Shown here in pieces: positions 33,663 through 46,284 of a stretch of DNA of 64,000 bases. Within the stretch, counting starts at the first letter, position 1. The number at the start of each line of letters is the position of its first letter. This DNA comes from Saururus chinensis (taxonomy: Eukaryota; Streptophyta; Magnoliopsida; Piperales; Saururaceae). Both the position numbers and the translations under genes were made by a program. The stretch lies in NCBI GenBank assembly GCA_035235625.1, contig CP141146.1, forward strand, positions 15,928,501 to 15,992,500, given 5' to 3'. The notes under the pieces were generated by a model, which worked only from the letters and a program-made list of their open reading frames with translations, was not told where the DNA came from and ran no database searches.

Positions 33663-34103
33663 TTAAGGGGATACCCAAATATCTAATGGAAAGTACCAAT
33701 AGTAAAACAAAAAAATAGAGCTAATTTCTTCTTTAAAGTTGCAATTTGTTGAGAAAAATATAAAGCTTTTAGCAAAATTGACTTCCAAACCCAAAACAGT
33801 GGCAAAAACATGAAGAATTTGGTGAAGCTTATGAGCTGAAGCTATTCCCTCCTTAGAAAATAATAAAATATTATCTGCAATTGAAAGATGACTCACAGAG
33901 GGTGCCCCTTTAAACTGAGGTGGGAGAATGGAACCATCTTCACAACTGGCATGTAACAAAGAAGACAAGGCCTCCATGCATAAAATAAACAACAAAGGTG
34001 AGAGAGGGCAACGTTGACGCAGCCCAAACTTGGAATGAAAAAAATCATAGTAACTGCCATTTATCAAAACACTATAGGAGGGAGTGGAAATACACTCATG
34101 CAC
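33663..34103 (-). pseudogene. LINE reverse transcriptase palm fragment, mutated active site
   Basis: Reads FGLRQRCPLSPLLFILCMEA, SLLHASCEDGSILPPQFKGA and then IADNILLFSKEG. The family's catalytic (F/Y)ADD box is ADN here, so the second catalytic aspartate is lost. FILCMEALSSLL and the LSPLLF motif identify plant L1 ORF2. Confidence 0.85.
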
Positions 34104-34339
34104 CCATCCAATCCAGGTATTGTCAAAATGGTGGCCTCCTCGTCCGGGCTAAAATATGAGAACTTGTTTTCTTCCTCCTAATCCATTGAACTCCCTCATT
34201 TAACCGATTTGCTATTTCAATCTTTTGTGTCTATTCTTGTAGAAGTTGTTGAAGAAGAAGCACTCACTTGTTCGTTACGTCATGGGCAAATGCCCATATT
34301 ATGTGTGGTTGATGAATTCTCTGACAAGGCTTTCGGAAG

Positions 34340-34870
34340 ACTACTGTCCTTTTGAGATAAAATCTTTGGCTGATGTTTTTTCTTATTCATGTTTAATTAG
34401 CTTGCAGGGTGAATGCCAAAAGATCTTAAACTCGTCGACCTCCCATCTTACTCAATGGTACCTTGGCATGAAACCCGTGAGGCAAATCATTAAAAACTAT
34501 TCCTATATAGGATCGATGGCACGGATTTCTTGCTCAATATTTTGCGTCAGTTGGTCTTGGTCATACATTGCAAGTTTGCTGGGCTAGTTCCTTTGAGAAG
34601 TGATACATAAACAATGGACCTCAGTAGAATTTCTTATGCTCGTTTGTGTGTGGTGGAAATTAATGCGGGCTTTAAGCTTTTTGAGACTATCATGGTAGGT
34701 TGAGTGATGGTTATGCTTTCCAGTAAAAAATAGAGTACAAATGGCGCCCACAACACTACACAAAATGCAATACCTTTGATCATGTGGCTAATGTTTACCT
34801 AGTCTAGAAAGAATGTAGGCTAGTTCAAGAACCTGATCAACCAACTGCTGCCATGAACGAAGCTCCGTCA
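34340..34870 (+). pseudogene. LINE ORF1-like (DUF4283 and zinc-knuckle) fragment
   Basis: On the plus strand, frames read VDLPSYSMVPWHE, then LLNILRQLVLVIHCKFAGLV and ISYARLCVVEINAGFKLFET, and end with a decayed CxxCxxxxHxxxxC-type segment. This is the order seen in the nucleic-acid-binding ORF1 of plant L1 elements. Several stops and shifts are present. Its orientation is opposite to the LINE at 31.4-34.1 kb, so it is a separate insertion. Confidence 0.6.
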
Positions 34871-34879
34871 CAGACGAGG

Positions 34880-36079
34880 GAGATGACTGGGGGAGCCCAC
34901 CTCAAGACAACATGCACACCAATCATATCAGGGGCGGATGTAATCGGGGCTAATAAAGAACATAATATTATTTAAGAAGTTCCACCTTCTATTCCAATGG
35001 TTGATGCATGCATCTCTGATCCTAATTGTAATATTCAATAATCTCCTATAATCCATTCTCAATCTATATATCACACCAAATCATTATAGGACTATTTGGG
35101 AAATTCCTCAATCTTTAGTAGATGGCAGGGCTATAATATTGGAAAGTGGTTCATTGCAAGACCCATCTAGTGTTATCAAGTTCACTCAACTCAAATTGTT
35201 CGGCAATATGGTGCTTCTGCAAGTAATGCCCACCCGTCCACACCTCTTCAAGCTAATAACTTAAATATTAAATATTGATTGACCGTTGATTTGGTTGTTG
35301 ACTTGGGCAGCCTGCAGCTTCAAACAGGTATTGAAACAAGCATATGTTAATTCTTATATTTTGGATAATTTGGATTCACAAACTGAGGTTGAGAGTACAT
35401 GGTATGAAAGTGATCTTAATATTCGTAGAAAATCTTATAAAACACAAGTTGATAGTAAATTTTGGTAAAGGGGTTGACAAGAAATTTCTAAATCCTCACC
35501 TATCTTATTGGTTTGACCTATAATCAACAAAGTTTTTGATGTCTTTTTTCCACTATCAAACTAATTTAATTTCTTTTTAAAGAATATATATAAGTTCTCT
35601 ATTGAGACTAAGTAGATTTCTCTCTCTTTTGTTAAAAGTCATTCTTAAGGACATTAACCTCCCTCTCAAGATTATTGTTCATCTTCATCAACCCATTGGA
35701 CTTTTGAGAAACTAGCCCTAATTACTCATCTTTCTTTTTTCAACTCTATCTCAAAGTACTTAGTATTTTTATACAAAACTAGAAGTTGTTGGAGGATTTA
35801 TACTCATTAGAATCTATTCATACATAAAATCTGAGTTCAAATCAAGAGAAGTGGATTAATGAGACTCTTTACTAGAATCATCTTCCTTTACACTTGCATT
35901 GAAGACAACATAGTTGTGCACTTCTTCTTCTTCAAAAAGAGTTGTTATCAGAGTAAGTGGCTTAAAAAATATTTCCCCATTTTTCTTGTTCGCATACCCC
36001 TTAGATTTTTTAGACTTCTCATCAAAAAAAATGTCAAAATTATTGTTTGAACTGTCAACAACAAATTAACCTAACTTAC
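34880..36079. other. Probable decayed retroelement DNA, no clear domain
   Basis: AT-rich sequence continuing from the LINE ORF1 remnant. Short frames (for example 35,286-35,468) show no motif. Ends at the CACTA terminus. Confidence 0.35.
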
Positions 36080-36235
36080 CACTACAAAAAAAAAAACCTA
36101 TTAATGACACTTTAAAACATCACTAATAATAGTCTTAAAAACGTCACTAATACCTATTAGCGACGCATAAAAATGTCTCCATAAGTGTCAAAAAAAGCCC
36201 CATCGCAACTACTAACTTATGACGTATATGAAAAA
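36080..36235 (+). mobile_element. 5' terminus of a CACTA (En/Spm) transposon with subterminal repeats
   Basis: CACTACAAAAAA begins at 36,080, the canonical CACTA end, preceded by TAC as the possible 3-bp target site. It is followed by alternating TATTA(A/G)(T/C)GAC and GTCACTAATA units in both orientations, as in CACTA subterminal regions. The matching 3' end (TTTTGTAGTG) was not found. Confidence 0.78.
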
Positions 36236-37214
36236 ACATAACTAATAACTATTAATAACTAATAAACATGGATTTTAGTCATTTTATAGGCTTTTTACCT
36301 TATTTTCAAGCATAGGATTAGGTTAACACTTAGACAATTAATTAAAGTTGAGGTTTTCTTTGATATATAAATTTTGATTAGGATTGATGTTACATGTGGA
36401 TTAACATGGATTCGATGCCTTGGTTTAAACCTCTGTACAATTTTATTTGAAGTTTTTAGCTTTGCCTCTTTAGATTTTCAAGCAAAAAATTATTTAAAAT
36501 CTGATTTTGATAATTTATAATTAATAACGAGTGATTTTAAGATAATTTTTTTCTAAAATTAGCATTCGTCGCGGGATTGACCTCGGATTCACCCATCATT
36601 TTATTAGTTCGCTACCTCCGTTCAACCATTTCCCATGCATACGACATGAAAGTAGATTATTAGAAAATTTGCCTCTCGATCGTCTGGTTTGTCTCTATAT
36701 GATCGTTCATTTTAGTGAAAGTATATTCATAATTGTCCACACGTTGAAGAGGTTTAATTCTCTAACTGAGCGCATCTATGCTAGTAGACTAGATTATTTT
36801 ACCTCCTCTACTCTGGTAGACTGAGTACTATCCCGTCCCTCCACCACTTTCATCGAAGTATTAGCATACCTATCTGCCTTATTCCTGTCTACACATTATT
36901 TGCATGCATTTATAATCAATTTCCTGAGTGGACTCGAACAAAAAATTTCGTTTTCTTTTCTTGACTTTTAAACTAGACACACATTTCTGGGTTGTATATG
37001 TTTATTCTTGTCACGTGTTCTTCGTATGTTATTAAGCAAGCAGAAGATATTTAAATTACCATTTCACACTGAATATGAATGTACTCATATGCACAGCAAT
37101 GGAATTTTCCAACAATACACATTTGTAAAAACTATTGTGATACACAACAACTGATGTGAATCTTGGAATGTGAAGGCTCTTCCTTCTTCATCCCGTCAGC
37201 AGATCAGAAGAAGC

Positions 37215-37412
37215 TCATCTTTCATGTGGCTCGTCTTGTACGTGACCTCGCACTTTCTCGCAGGAACGCAGCCTCTTGCCACAGGTCCCACACGCGTACC
37301 TCTCACAGGCCATTCCTTGCTCTTGTTTGCTCAGCTTCCTCTTCTTTATGTTCTTATCCTTTCTCATTCCGATCTCTTGATCACAGAGCATAAAGCAACC
37401 AAAAAGGCGCAA
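37215..37412 (-). other. C2H2 zinc-finger-like fragment
   Basis: A minus-strand frame contains KLSKQEQGMACERYACGTCG then KRLRSCEKVRGHVQDEPHE, which fits C-x2-C-x12-H-x5-H spacing. The segment is short and its homology is unknown. It lies beside the 37.4-38.0 kb arm and may be part of the same captured or decayed gene. Confidence 0.35.
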
Positions 37413-37429
37413 TGTTTGGCTCCAAAAGT

Positions 37430-37960
37430 GGGCATGATCAACTCTTCTCCTCTAGTTGGAGACTCGTATGAAGTAATACAAATATAAATTAACTACACCA
37501 TCAAAGTAGAAAACATGGACTGGGAGAGGAATAATAGAGGATTTTTTGAACCGCAGAAGATGCACACCAGGAGAAACTTTGATAAAATAGAACATTTTTT
37601 CATGGTCAATGAAACTTAAAACGGGGTATATATAGGGTTTAGAAGCACAAAGGAAACACTACAAGTACGATTACACACATGTTACCTGGCGTCCATCATA
37701 GGAAAGTCCACAGCACTTACATGGAATAAAATTTTGAAAAGCTACTACAATAATGCATTGCCATTGGATGATCTGACAGTGATATTTACGTAGTCTTTGA
37801 AGATTATTCAGCTTGAAATCCCGGATATGATAGTCCTCCATTGGATTACGAGATCAATGTGATAAACAGAAAATTGGAAAACGAGATGAAGACCACTGAG
37901 TCATGCGGGATGGTCTCTGACGAATATAAAAATACAAATGTTTCCTTATATCAGAAGCCC
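37430..37960 (-). repeat. Second arm of the 560-bp inverted pair (partner 30,080-30,640)
   Basis: Reverse-complement match to 30,080-30,640 with collinear spacing. It lies inside the CACTA span, whereas its partner lies outside, so at least one copy was probably moved. Confidence 0.7.
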
Positions 37961-38371
37961 ATGACCATAAAAAATGAATTGGAATTCTCCTTAAATCACT
38001 GAAGGAGCTCCACTAAATTTAGCTAAACTAGTGGCTCAAAAGGGGCCTTGTGTAGTTGAGCTCGAGCCTGCTTGACTCCACATTTTGTATAATATTCAAT
38101 GCCTTGGCTTGTCTAGGCTGTAGCAATGACATCTTGATATGCTGGATGAACTCTTGAAATGTCCACTGTTCACCTCAACTGGAACCTGCCCGGACCAGGC
38201 CATCAGAAAAACGGTGAACTCCTTCAAGCCAATTTAAAACACGCTGATGATATAACTGAGTGTGAATTTGGTTCCTGGCAGATTTTACTGTGAACATACC
38301 ACTTGCATTACTGGACGCATGTTCATAATTCCATTCATAATTTCTAGAAATGTTCATCTACTTGAATAAGG

Positions 38372-39400
38372 TGTTTTTTTATTAGGTAAAAAGGGGAGGG
38401 AGCACCCTTCTATTAAATCAAGCAGGAAACAAAGTCAAGAGAAAAATAAAAAGGAATTACAAAATGCCATCTTTCAACAACGAAAGAAAACTCTTGACCA
38501 ATATAGTAGAAAGATGATAGTTGGCAGTAACATAAACTCTAACTTGACTTTTAAACTACATATAAAGTTATCTTTTGTGATCCTTTCTTTCTTAAAGATA
38601 TATATGATTATTTATTTCTCTCCATAAGAAATAAAGAGCACGTACACTTCATGAACAACTTCAGAAGAAAACCTAGGTTAGGGATAGAATGACTAAAAAA
38701 ATGAATATGCTGGAGAGCTTGAAGAGAATAATTGCAAGAGATATACACTCCAAAAAATCTGAATATGGTACTCATAAGCCATTTTGAATAGCTGCTTGCA
38801 AAGAAAATATTTGAATGCCTATGGCTTAGAGTTTGTCCAATGTAAAAGACGACCATGTAACATCATCCAACAAATAAAGAATAAGAATGACAAGGAATAT
38901 GTTACGATTTTAGCTTAGTGTCATGCTTGGTTAGAACTCTATTTGTAGATTTTACTGTAAATTTACATGAGGAACTTAGCTTCCATTTGACTACATCAGG
39001 TCGTCATGATTGAGAATAGGAATATGATCTCCAATGACATGAAGCAAATGATCATATCTCATATAAATATGTTGAGACCACTTTCAATGACCATTAATCA
39101 AACAATCAGAGATGGAGACAAGCTGATCACTCTCCATTTGATGCACTAGACGCCCACTATAGTTATGAAGAAGAGTAAAATTTCTAACCCAAAGATCCAA
39201 CTAGAAAAGAGTATTTTTGCCATCATTTATCATAAATGAAATCAAGTCAATCATGATACTTTCAAGAGAAAGGATATTTCTCCAAAAAGAAGAGGCATAT
39301 GAAGCAGCATCACAATGCCATATAAGGTGTTGAAAGACCTGATTCATCGGTGAATAACCATTAGCCCAACTTTGAACATAGTGATCATTACAAATCTAAT
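38372..39400 (-). mobile_element. LINE ORF2 C-terminal fragment with A-tail
   Basis: The minus strand reads SSFWRNILSLESIMIDLISF, then DGKNTLFWLDLWVRNFTLLH (the first Trp codon is mutated), SISDCLINGHWKWS-type sequence and a degraded zinc-binding part, ending in an A-run (T-run at 38,372 on plus). The order matches the region after the reverse transcriptase in plant L1 elements. Stops are frequent. It sits inside the CACTA interval. Confidence 0.7.
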
Positions 39401-39985
39401 CATCGTTAGATGAATTGTGAAGATAGATAGAGTAACTAGTCAAGGGATTCTACAAGTGCATTTTTTCTATAATTGAAAAAATATATTGACCAACTACACT
39501 ATTATGTTATAAGATGATTTCCATTTCTCAAAATATCCAGGATTTTTGCTCTTTCTTGCTTGGTCATTTTGTGCCTAATGTTTGCAATTTGCTTCACCCT
39601 TTTTCCTTTTTTTTAAGCATTAAGCTGATTTTGGCCTTGGATATATGTGTATTTCAATTTTGTTTTGTCTCTATAATGTTTTGCAATATACTACATGGAA
39701 ATTGATGCCTAAAACTAACAAAGACAAAGTTTGGGAAGAAGTTATGGTAAACATTGTCATTTTCAGTTTCTATTTGGTGTGATCTAAATTAGTACACAAA
39801 TGCAAAATAAATATGAATCAAATTATTAAGATAAAGTTCTTTGCGTATTTGTAATGTTTTAGGCAACTTGTTGATTAATGTTTAATTTGGTGTAAATTAT
39901 AAATAAGATTAACATAACATGAGGCCGAGTCTAATGTTATTTTGGTGATTCTTGTGCTATGCATAAATATTTTTAATTTGATTAG

Positions 39986-40860
39986 GATGTTGTATCCGAT
40001 GTAAAGAAATATGTTATATCCTCTTTAAATATGAAATGAGTTGACTTCAGGAGTAACTTGAAAACTACATATTGTGATAGTAAGCCTCCAAATGAGCTTG
40101 CAAATATTGAGGCGCGTATTAAAGTAGATGAGGACCAATGGAAAACTCTTTTGAGTTGGGAAATAGAAGATAAGGTAAACACTATAATATTGAATCATAA
40201 TGATCTTCAATTTAGATATGCTTTTATGTTATAAACTAAGCAAACCAATTTAAATAATGTAGGCAAGGAGTACTACTAATAAAAATAATCGTTCAAAACA
40301 AACATTCATCTACACAACTAGCAATAAAAGCTTTGAGAAAATACAATATTAACAAGTATTTTTTAATTTTTTGTTACATGTATTTTTTTACTTTAGTTTT
40401 TATTACTTGGTCTAAAATTTTCTATTTATTTATTTTACAAGCAATTGAAAAGGAAAACTGATGTCCCAATCCCAAGATTGGATTTTCTCATTTTAACACA
40501 AACAAAAAAGAATGACAAGTATATCAACTAAGAGGCAAAAAATAAGATTGTAAGTTAAATAATTTCTACACTTAGACTATTTTTTAACTCGTATGTATGT
40601 TTCCTTTTAATCATTTATAGACCTTAAAAAATTATATTATGTACTTAAGAAATTAATTAATTACTAAAATAAATTTAGGCTAGCATAGAAAAAGACCAGC
40701 TTTTGGAGTCGCTACTTCCTTTAATAGATAACATATTTTCTATTGCCATAGGAGCAAAGAAAGCAAGATGTGTTAGGTGTTTTGGCCATGAAGTAACTCA
40801 TAGTAGCTTATAGGGGGACATCATCTATACATGGAACAACTTCCTCATTAGCTGAATGCA
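39986..40860 (+). pseudogene. CACTA-element gene with Transposase_24 (Ptta/En/Spm) domain, decayed
   Basis: Four exons keep splice signals. 39,986-40,174 reads DVVSDVKKYVISSLNMK-stop, then RIKVDEDQWKTLL, and ends AAG|GTAAAC. 40,263-40,352 reads ARSTTNKNNRSKQTFIYTTS. 40,442-40,549 reads PIPRLDFLILTQTKKNDKYI and ends before GTAAGT. 40,679 onward reads IEKDQLLESLL then GAKKARCVRCFGHEVTHSSL. The QW...NKxNRSKQ...T.KS.E order and the RVRGxGxxVTxSxxWG-like end are the Ptta/En/Spm domain found in plant CACTA elements, next to the TNPD transposase. Three nonsense codons are seen: TGA in exon 1, TAA in exon 3, and TAG in exon 4 where Trp is expected. The gene is dead. Confidence 0.75.
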
Positions 40861-41325
40861 ATTCAATGAAAGAAAATTTGTTAAATATAGAGGAGGTAAA
40901 TTTAAAATTACAACAAGAAAACTCAAAGTACAAGGAGGAAATAGATCAACATACAAAATTATTATCAAAGATGCATTAAATGATGAGTTTCTTTCAATCT
41001 CAAATGAGTCAGGTAAAAGTATAAATATTATCTCTACAGTATAATAATATTTTTAATTATAGAGTTCAACAATTCCGTTTACTAACTTTATATTTTATTT
41101 TCATTTTGTGTAGGCTAATGGTGAATGATTCTAAATTGCCGAGTTACACTGATGGATTAAGTCTTATTGAAAACTTTTGTTTCTTTGGAAATATTAATTA
41201 ATCTCGTCAAAAAGACTTGGACTTAGTGAACATTTGTAACTATTGTACTTAAAAATTTTTATTTCAATATTTATTGTATTTAGATACTATGCTTAAATAA
41301 TTTTTGTCATTTTAAGATCTTTTAC

Positions 41326-41830
41326 TCATTACAAGACAAAAAACTATTAATGACGCTTAAAAAGCATTACTAATAGTCCTGTCGCAACTACTCATTAGCA
41401 ACACATATGAAAAAACAGTGTTACTAGTATTGTTGTTAGCGTCGATTTTTCTTATGTTGCTAATATAAGTTTTTTTTACGCTTTAAAAAGCATTGCTAAT
41501 AATAAATTATTAGCTATGCTTGTTACAAAGCGTCGCTAATATGAAAACATATTTTAAAAAAACAAAAAATATTATTAGCGATGTTTTTAAAAAGTTGATA
41601 AAAAATTTTTAGTGATGCTTGAAAAAAGTCGCAAATAAAATAAAATTTTTTTCCAAATTTAAGCATCACTAATAATATAGGATTATCGACGATTTAAAAA
41701 TCGTTGCTAATACATTTAAAAAAAATATATTAGTAACACTTTTTTTGTGTCACTAATAAGTGGAAAAAAATTTAAAAATAAAAAAGGTTATTAGTGATGC
41801 TTTTAAAAGTGTCACTAATAAGAATTTTTC
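41326..41830. repeat. CACTA-type subterminal repeats (GCGTCGCTAATA family)
   Basis: Begins CATTACAAGACAAAAAACTATTAATGACGC, a mutated CACTA-like terminus in the same orientation as the one at 36,080. It continues as alternating (G/A)CGTC(G/A)CTAATA and TATTAGTGATGCTT units on both strands. It may be the start of a second, nested element rather than the 3' end of the first. Confidence 0.65.
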
Positions 41831-42228
41831 TTTCAAAAAGTATACCGCCTCAAGGGAACCCGGCCGGGTGGGAGGGGTAAGTGGGTTGGGAAGAGGGGGA
41901 GGGCACCAAATCCAGTGCCCCTCACCTCGGAGAGGGCTATCAGATTTCAGCAGAGGAATTGGTAGCCTGAAGCCGCAAAAGGAGAGGGAGGGCTGGGAGA
42001 AGCAGGGGAAGGGGACCGAAGAGAGAGGGGCCGAGGGGGGACAACACCGAAAACCAGTGGCTGAGGCTAACCGAGGGCTCTTCACTCTTCTCTACATCCT
42101 TCGACGCTGGAGGGGGGGAAGAGTTAGTGCCAAAATCCGGTAGAGTCAGATATAGTACCACCCTCTCTTCTCTTCCCCCTCTTGCGCCGGGGGCCGAGGG
42201 GGGCACTTGAAGGGGGGAGGGGAACAAG

Positions 42229-45200
42229 TGTAAGATCTCTTAATTTTTTCCTTTAATTGTGTGGTATTGCTTGTGTACTGATTCGATTTAATTATTGGGG
42301 TTATGAGTTAGTTAATTATCAATTTCTTAAAGTTTAATTTCAATTTTAAGAGTTTTAGTGTCAAACTTGATTTATCCAAAATTTACCAATTTAATGACAT
42401 TTTCATTTAATTTTTGCTTAATTAAAGGAACAGACCCCACCATGGGCCCCATGTCTGTTTGGGAGAGTGTGTAACCTATTTTAACCTTAAACATTCTAGT
42501 ACTTTGCTTAAGTGGGTTTGGGTGTGATTAATTTTATTTTTAAGTAAAAAATACCCATAATTAGCCACTTGGGGCCGTATTTTCTAGCTCAACAGTTTGT
42601 ATACCAAGCCCAAAACCCTTTACTATATAAGAAAAAATAGTAGTCATTTGCCAAATGGGGAAGGGTTGTATTGGGAGGAAGTGCTCTACCCCCATTTCCC
42701 AAAGGAGAAACTTTGATTAAGGTGTGTTTTATTCTCCTAATCGACCCTAATCTTTCAATTTTTGTCTTAATCATCTTTATATATCTTCATTTCTCCTTTC
42801 TTGATTCTCGATTTTCTTCTAACAAATTTTGTTTTTAATTTCAATTTAGAACCCTAAGTAGGTGATTTTTATTTTTAACCTAAGGATGACATAGATTTAC
42901 CTTCTTTTAAGTTGATTTGAGTATATTAGCTAATTTTAAGTATGTTTATCTAAAAGTCTTATTTTTAGGTAGGATTTCTTGAGGTTGAGGATCATTCAAA
43001 GGCTTGTTAGATGTAAGGGATTTTTATCTTGAATTTTCTTCATTAAAATGCATGATTATAGGTGTATTTGAGTTCTTCCTTGATTTTGATATTTAATGGT
43101 AATTTGTTAAAAACATGAGTTATGGTTATTTTTGTATGATTAAACATGAAAATGATTAGATCCATCATATTTTAGGCTTATATTTTGATTATATGATGTT
43201 ATATATTAATTTTAAAATTTATAAAGAATTTTAGAATATTTTTTGGTTTGAATTTTAAGAGGTTGAAGACAAACCAGAAAAGTGGATTGTTTCGACCGAT
43301 CGAACAGGCTATTAGCCATTCGAACAACGAGTTTGGCCATTCGAATGGCCAAGTGTTCAAATGATCAAACGACATAATGACATTTTAGGCTATCTTTGTG
43401 GATTTTTTGACCAATTCTTGTTATTTTCTCATGATTCTAATTTTATATGATTATGATGCATTATGATTACTTATAAATGTCACTCAATTGCATGTGAACT
43501 TTCTTTGGATTATAATTGAGCTTAAACATGGTGTCTAAGTTTAGCATGATTTTCTACTTGTCTTAAATCCGTATTTCAATAATTTTTTTGTATTACTCCA
43601 TAATTCTAGTAGGTTATGACCATGATAAATTATTGATACTTGCACATGTCACATTGATTATAGGTGATTTATGTTCCACATGTTTTAGTCTAAGTATGAA
43701 CACTACCATGTATGTATATTATTGCTTATGCTTATATGATTTTATTTGTCATAAATGGACCATGTTACATGTACATATGGACTGATTAGAGTATGCATAT
43801 TCATGCTTACATTTGTTAAACTTTGCTCACGTATGTATCATATTACATACATCATAAAAATATTTTTTAAACAATGGTTCTTCGAGTTAGCTGTGATTAA
43901 TCGATTGGATGCAATTGGTTACCGGATTAGCCTCTCGGAGGTTTATCGAATCGGTTTTTCATCTAAAAGGACAAGAATTTTGTTTTACGTCCCTTTAAGG
44001 ACGGGATGCCTTCCCGGGTTGAGAAGAGCATATTTGCTATGTGAAAAATTGATGTGTTATCTGGACCCTAAGAATCTAGGCTGGTATGTCCGTGTGCACC
44101 GGCTTACCAGGGGTTGCTCTAGTTTTCCTTTTTAGGAATTCAAACCTTCCCCGCAAGGGATTGTCCCGGGTGAGGAAAGGGTATTTTCCCCGTTAGGGAA
44201 CTTACCTAAACCGCTTTAGTTTTTCTTTTTAGAAATTCAGACCTTCCCCATAAGAGATTATCCCAGGAGAGCGGGTTTGCTTGTTTTCTCAGTTGTGAGA
44301 CATTCACCTAGTGGTTGATGCATATGTATAAATGATAATGTCAATTGACACATGTTGTGTAGGGACAATGATGTTTATGTTATACATGGTGCATATGGCA
44401 TGATTATACTTAAACATGCATGATGGAATGTAATATAATATAATCGATTTTGAGGGTGAATGTATAAATTGAGATATGATTATGCAGGATGTGAATATTA
44501 ATACTTCATTAATGCAGGATATGAATGTTATAATGAGGTTCGTATGATTATACGTGATGTGTATATGTGTTATGAATTATTGATGAACCTATGATGCATA
44601 GGTGACATCAATATGTGTTTATGAAATGTGTTTTACATCATGACGCATAGGTGACATGAATATGTATATGGAATGTATTTATGGAACGTAATTTATATTA
44701 TGATGATCATGTGGCATGAATATGTATATGGAATGTTATCTATCTCATGATGCACATATTTAGAGAATGGATATATGATGCATGTTTTGATTGAGAATGC
44801 ATGCAATGTTTTCATAAGTTTATATTCCGTTTTAAAAACCCTTGTTGAGCTAAGCCCACCCCTCTTTGTTGTGGTTTTGTTTTAGGGCTGCATGTTGTAT
44901 CATGCAGTGGTTCAAATGAGCTCTACATTGAGCATGAGGATGAATACACATCATGAGAGGGGCTATAGTTGTTTGAGTTATGTTAGATTTGTCCTATAAC
45001 ATGTTGAACTTATATTTGACTTTATTTCACACTATGATTAACCATTATTGGCTTAGATTTGTTTAGCCCTTGAGGCTTTCTATTATGTGTGGATTAGGAT
45101 TGTTAATTAGTCTTCATTTATTCCTCTATTTACTTTTGCACAAAGGGCACGTGTACTCACTTCGTTGTGTGTTTCACCCAAGGATGAGTTAAGTCATTTT

Positions 45201-45243
45201 GGACCGGGTTATGGTTAGGGGTGGCATATGATGTGACATGACA
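42229..45243 (+). mobile_element. LTR-like block (probable solo Ty3-type LTR) nested in GA-rich CACTA DNA
   Basis: The block is flanked on both sides by G/A-rich sequence (GGGGGGAGGGGAACAAG on the left, ATAGGGGAGAGG on the right), as if it split one tract. It starts TGTAAGATCTC, ends GACATGACA, and is AT-rich and non-coding. It contains features common in plant Ty3 LTRs: TTGAGCTAAGCCCACCCC before TTTTGTTTTAGGG, and a tandem CCTTCCCCG(C)AAGGGATTGTCCC segment (44,150-44,270). The flanks ACAAG and ATAGG do not match as a target duplication, so the exact borders are tentative. Confidence 0.45.
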
Positions 45244-45539
45244 ATAGGGGAGAGGAAGATGGGGGAGAAGGAGGAAAGGGAGGGGGGAAGAGGGGGTGGA
45301 GCTAGAATTAGGGGGCGATGCTATATCTGGTGCCGCCCCTCTTCTCCTGCTCCTCAGTGGAAGGGGGAGAGACAGGATGTTGGGGAAGAATGAGGTCGGG
45401 GGGAAGCCTAGGCAGCTAACAAAGATTGAGACGGAGGCAAGGGGAAGACTCCGGCAGGGGACGAATAGAGGGGCGGGGGAGCTGGCAAGTATGGGCCGGG
45501 GGTATATAGCGTGGGCAAAATTTCGCTCGTGCTCCCTTT

Positions 45540-46270
45540 TTGTGATGCTTCAATTTGAAGTGTCGCAAAAATGGGAAGAAAGAGAGAGAATGGGAAGAGA
45601 GAGGGAGGGAGGAGAGAAAAATGAGAGAGAGAAGAGGATGAGAGAAGAGAGAGAGACGAGATAGAGAGAGGAGAGGGAGGAGAGAGAAGAGAGAGGAGAG
45701 GAAGAGTGAGAGAGGAAAGTGAAGTGTGAGGGAGAGAAGAGATAGAGAGAGGTGAGAGAAAAGGGAGAGGTGAGAGAGAGGTAAATAGTATAGAATAAAT
45801 TTTTAAAAATAGTATTTGTGATGCTTATGCAAAAATCGTCACAATCGATACACTATTTGTGATGTTGCGTCGCAAATAATATATGTTTATTTTTTTAAAT
45901 ACATATACTATTAGTGATGCTTACTGAGAAGACTCGCCTATAGTTATGCTATTAGTGACCAATTTACAAAAGTGCCACTAATAGTATATGCATTTTAAAA
46001 AAATCAAATATACAATATTTACAACACTAATGAAGCGTCATAAATAGTGTACTAATTGCAATGCTTTTTTGAATAAGCATCGCAAATAGGGTGACTATTT
46101 GCGACACTTATAAAAAAGTATCATAAATGCTATTTTTTAAAAATTATTCTATACCATTTATCTCTCTCTTCTCTCTCTTTTCCTCTTCTCTCTCTCTCTC
46201 CTCTCTCTCTTTCTCTCCCTCTTGTCTGCTCTCTCCCATCTCTCCTCTCTTTTTTCCTCTTTGACGAGGA
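45540..46270. repeat. Foldback with GA-rich/CT-rich arms and CACTA-type core
   Basis: GAGAGAGGTAAATAGTATAGAATAAATTTTTAAAAATAG at 45,770-45,810 (left arm) is reversed at 46,130-46,170. Outside it, a (GA)n tract (45,560-45,790) faces a (CT)n tract (46,150-46,260). The loop holds GTGATGCTT/CGCAAATAG repeats. The centre is near 45,965. Confidence 0.8.
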
Positions 46271-46284
46271 GAAGTGAGGGAGTA

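Larger units (their letters stand above)
31377..34125 (-). mobile_element. L1-type LINE, 5'-truncated, interrupted by a 760-bp insertion
   Basis: Minus-strand pieces, in order, are a reverse transcriptase core (34,103-33,663), the thumb region (33,699-33,430), a connection segment with LIRSLHHCNLANLAKLFW (near 32,600), further ORF2 sequence (32,355-32,032) and a C-terminal zinc-binding zf-RVT domain (32,004-31,564). The element ends in an A-rich tail (T-run at 31,377-31,384 on the plus strand). Several frameshifts separate the pieces, and no endonuclease or ORF1 remains on this strand, so it is a dead 5'-truncated copy. Confidence 0.88.

Noticed and set aside
45296..45664. 122-codon plus-strand frame ending in Glu/Arg repeats
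   Set aside because: Its end is a (GA)n tract and the rest is G-rich foldback arm; no domain.
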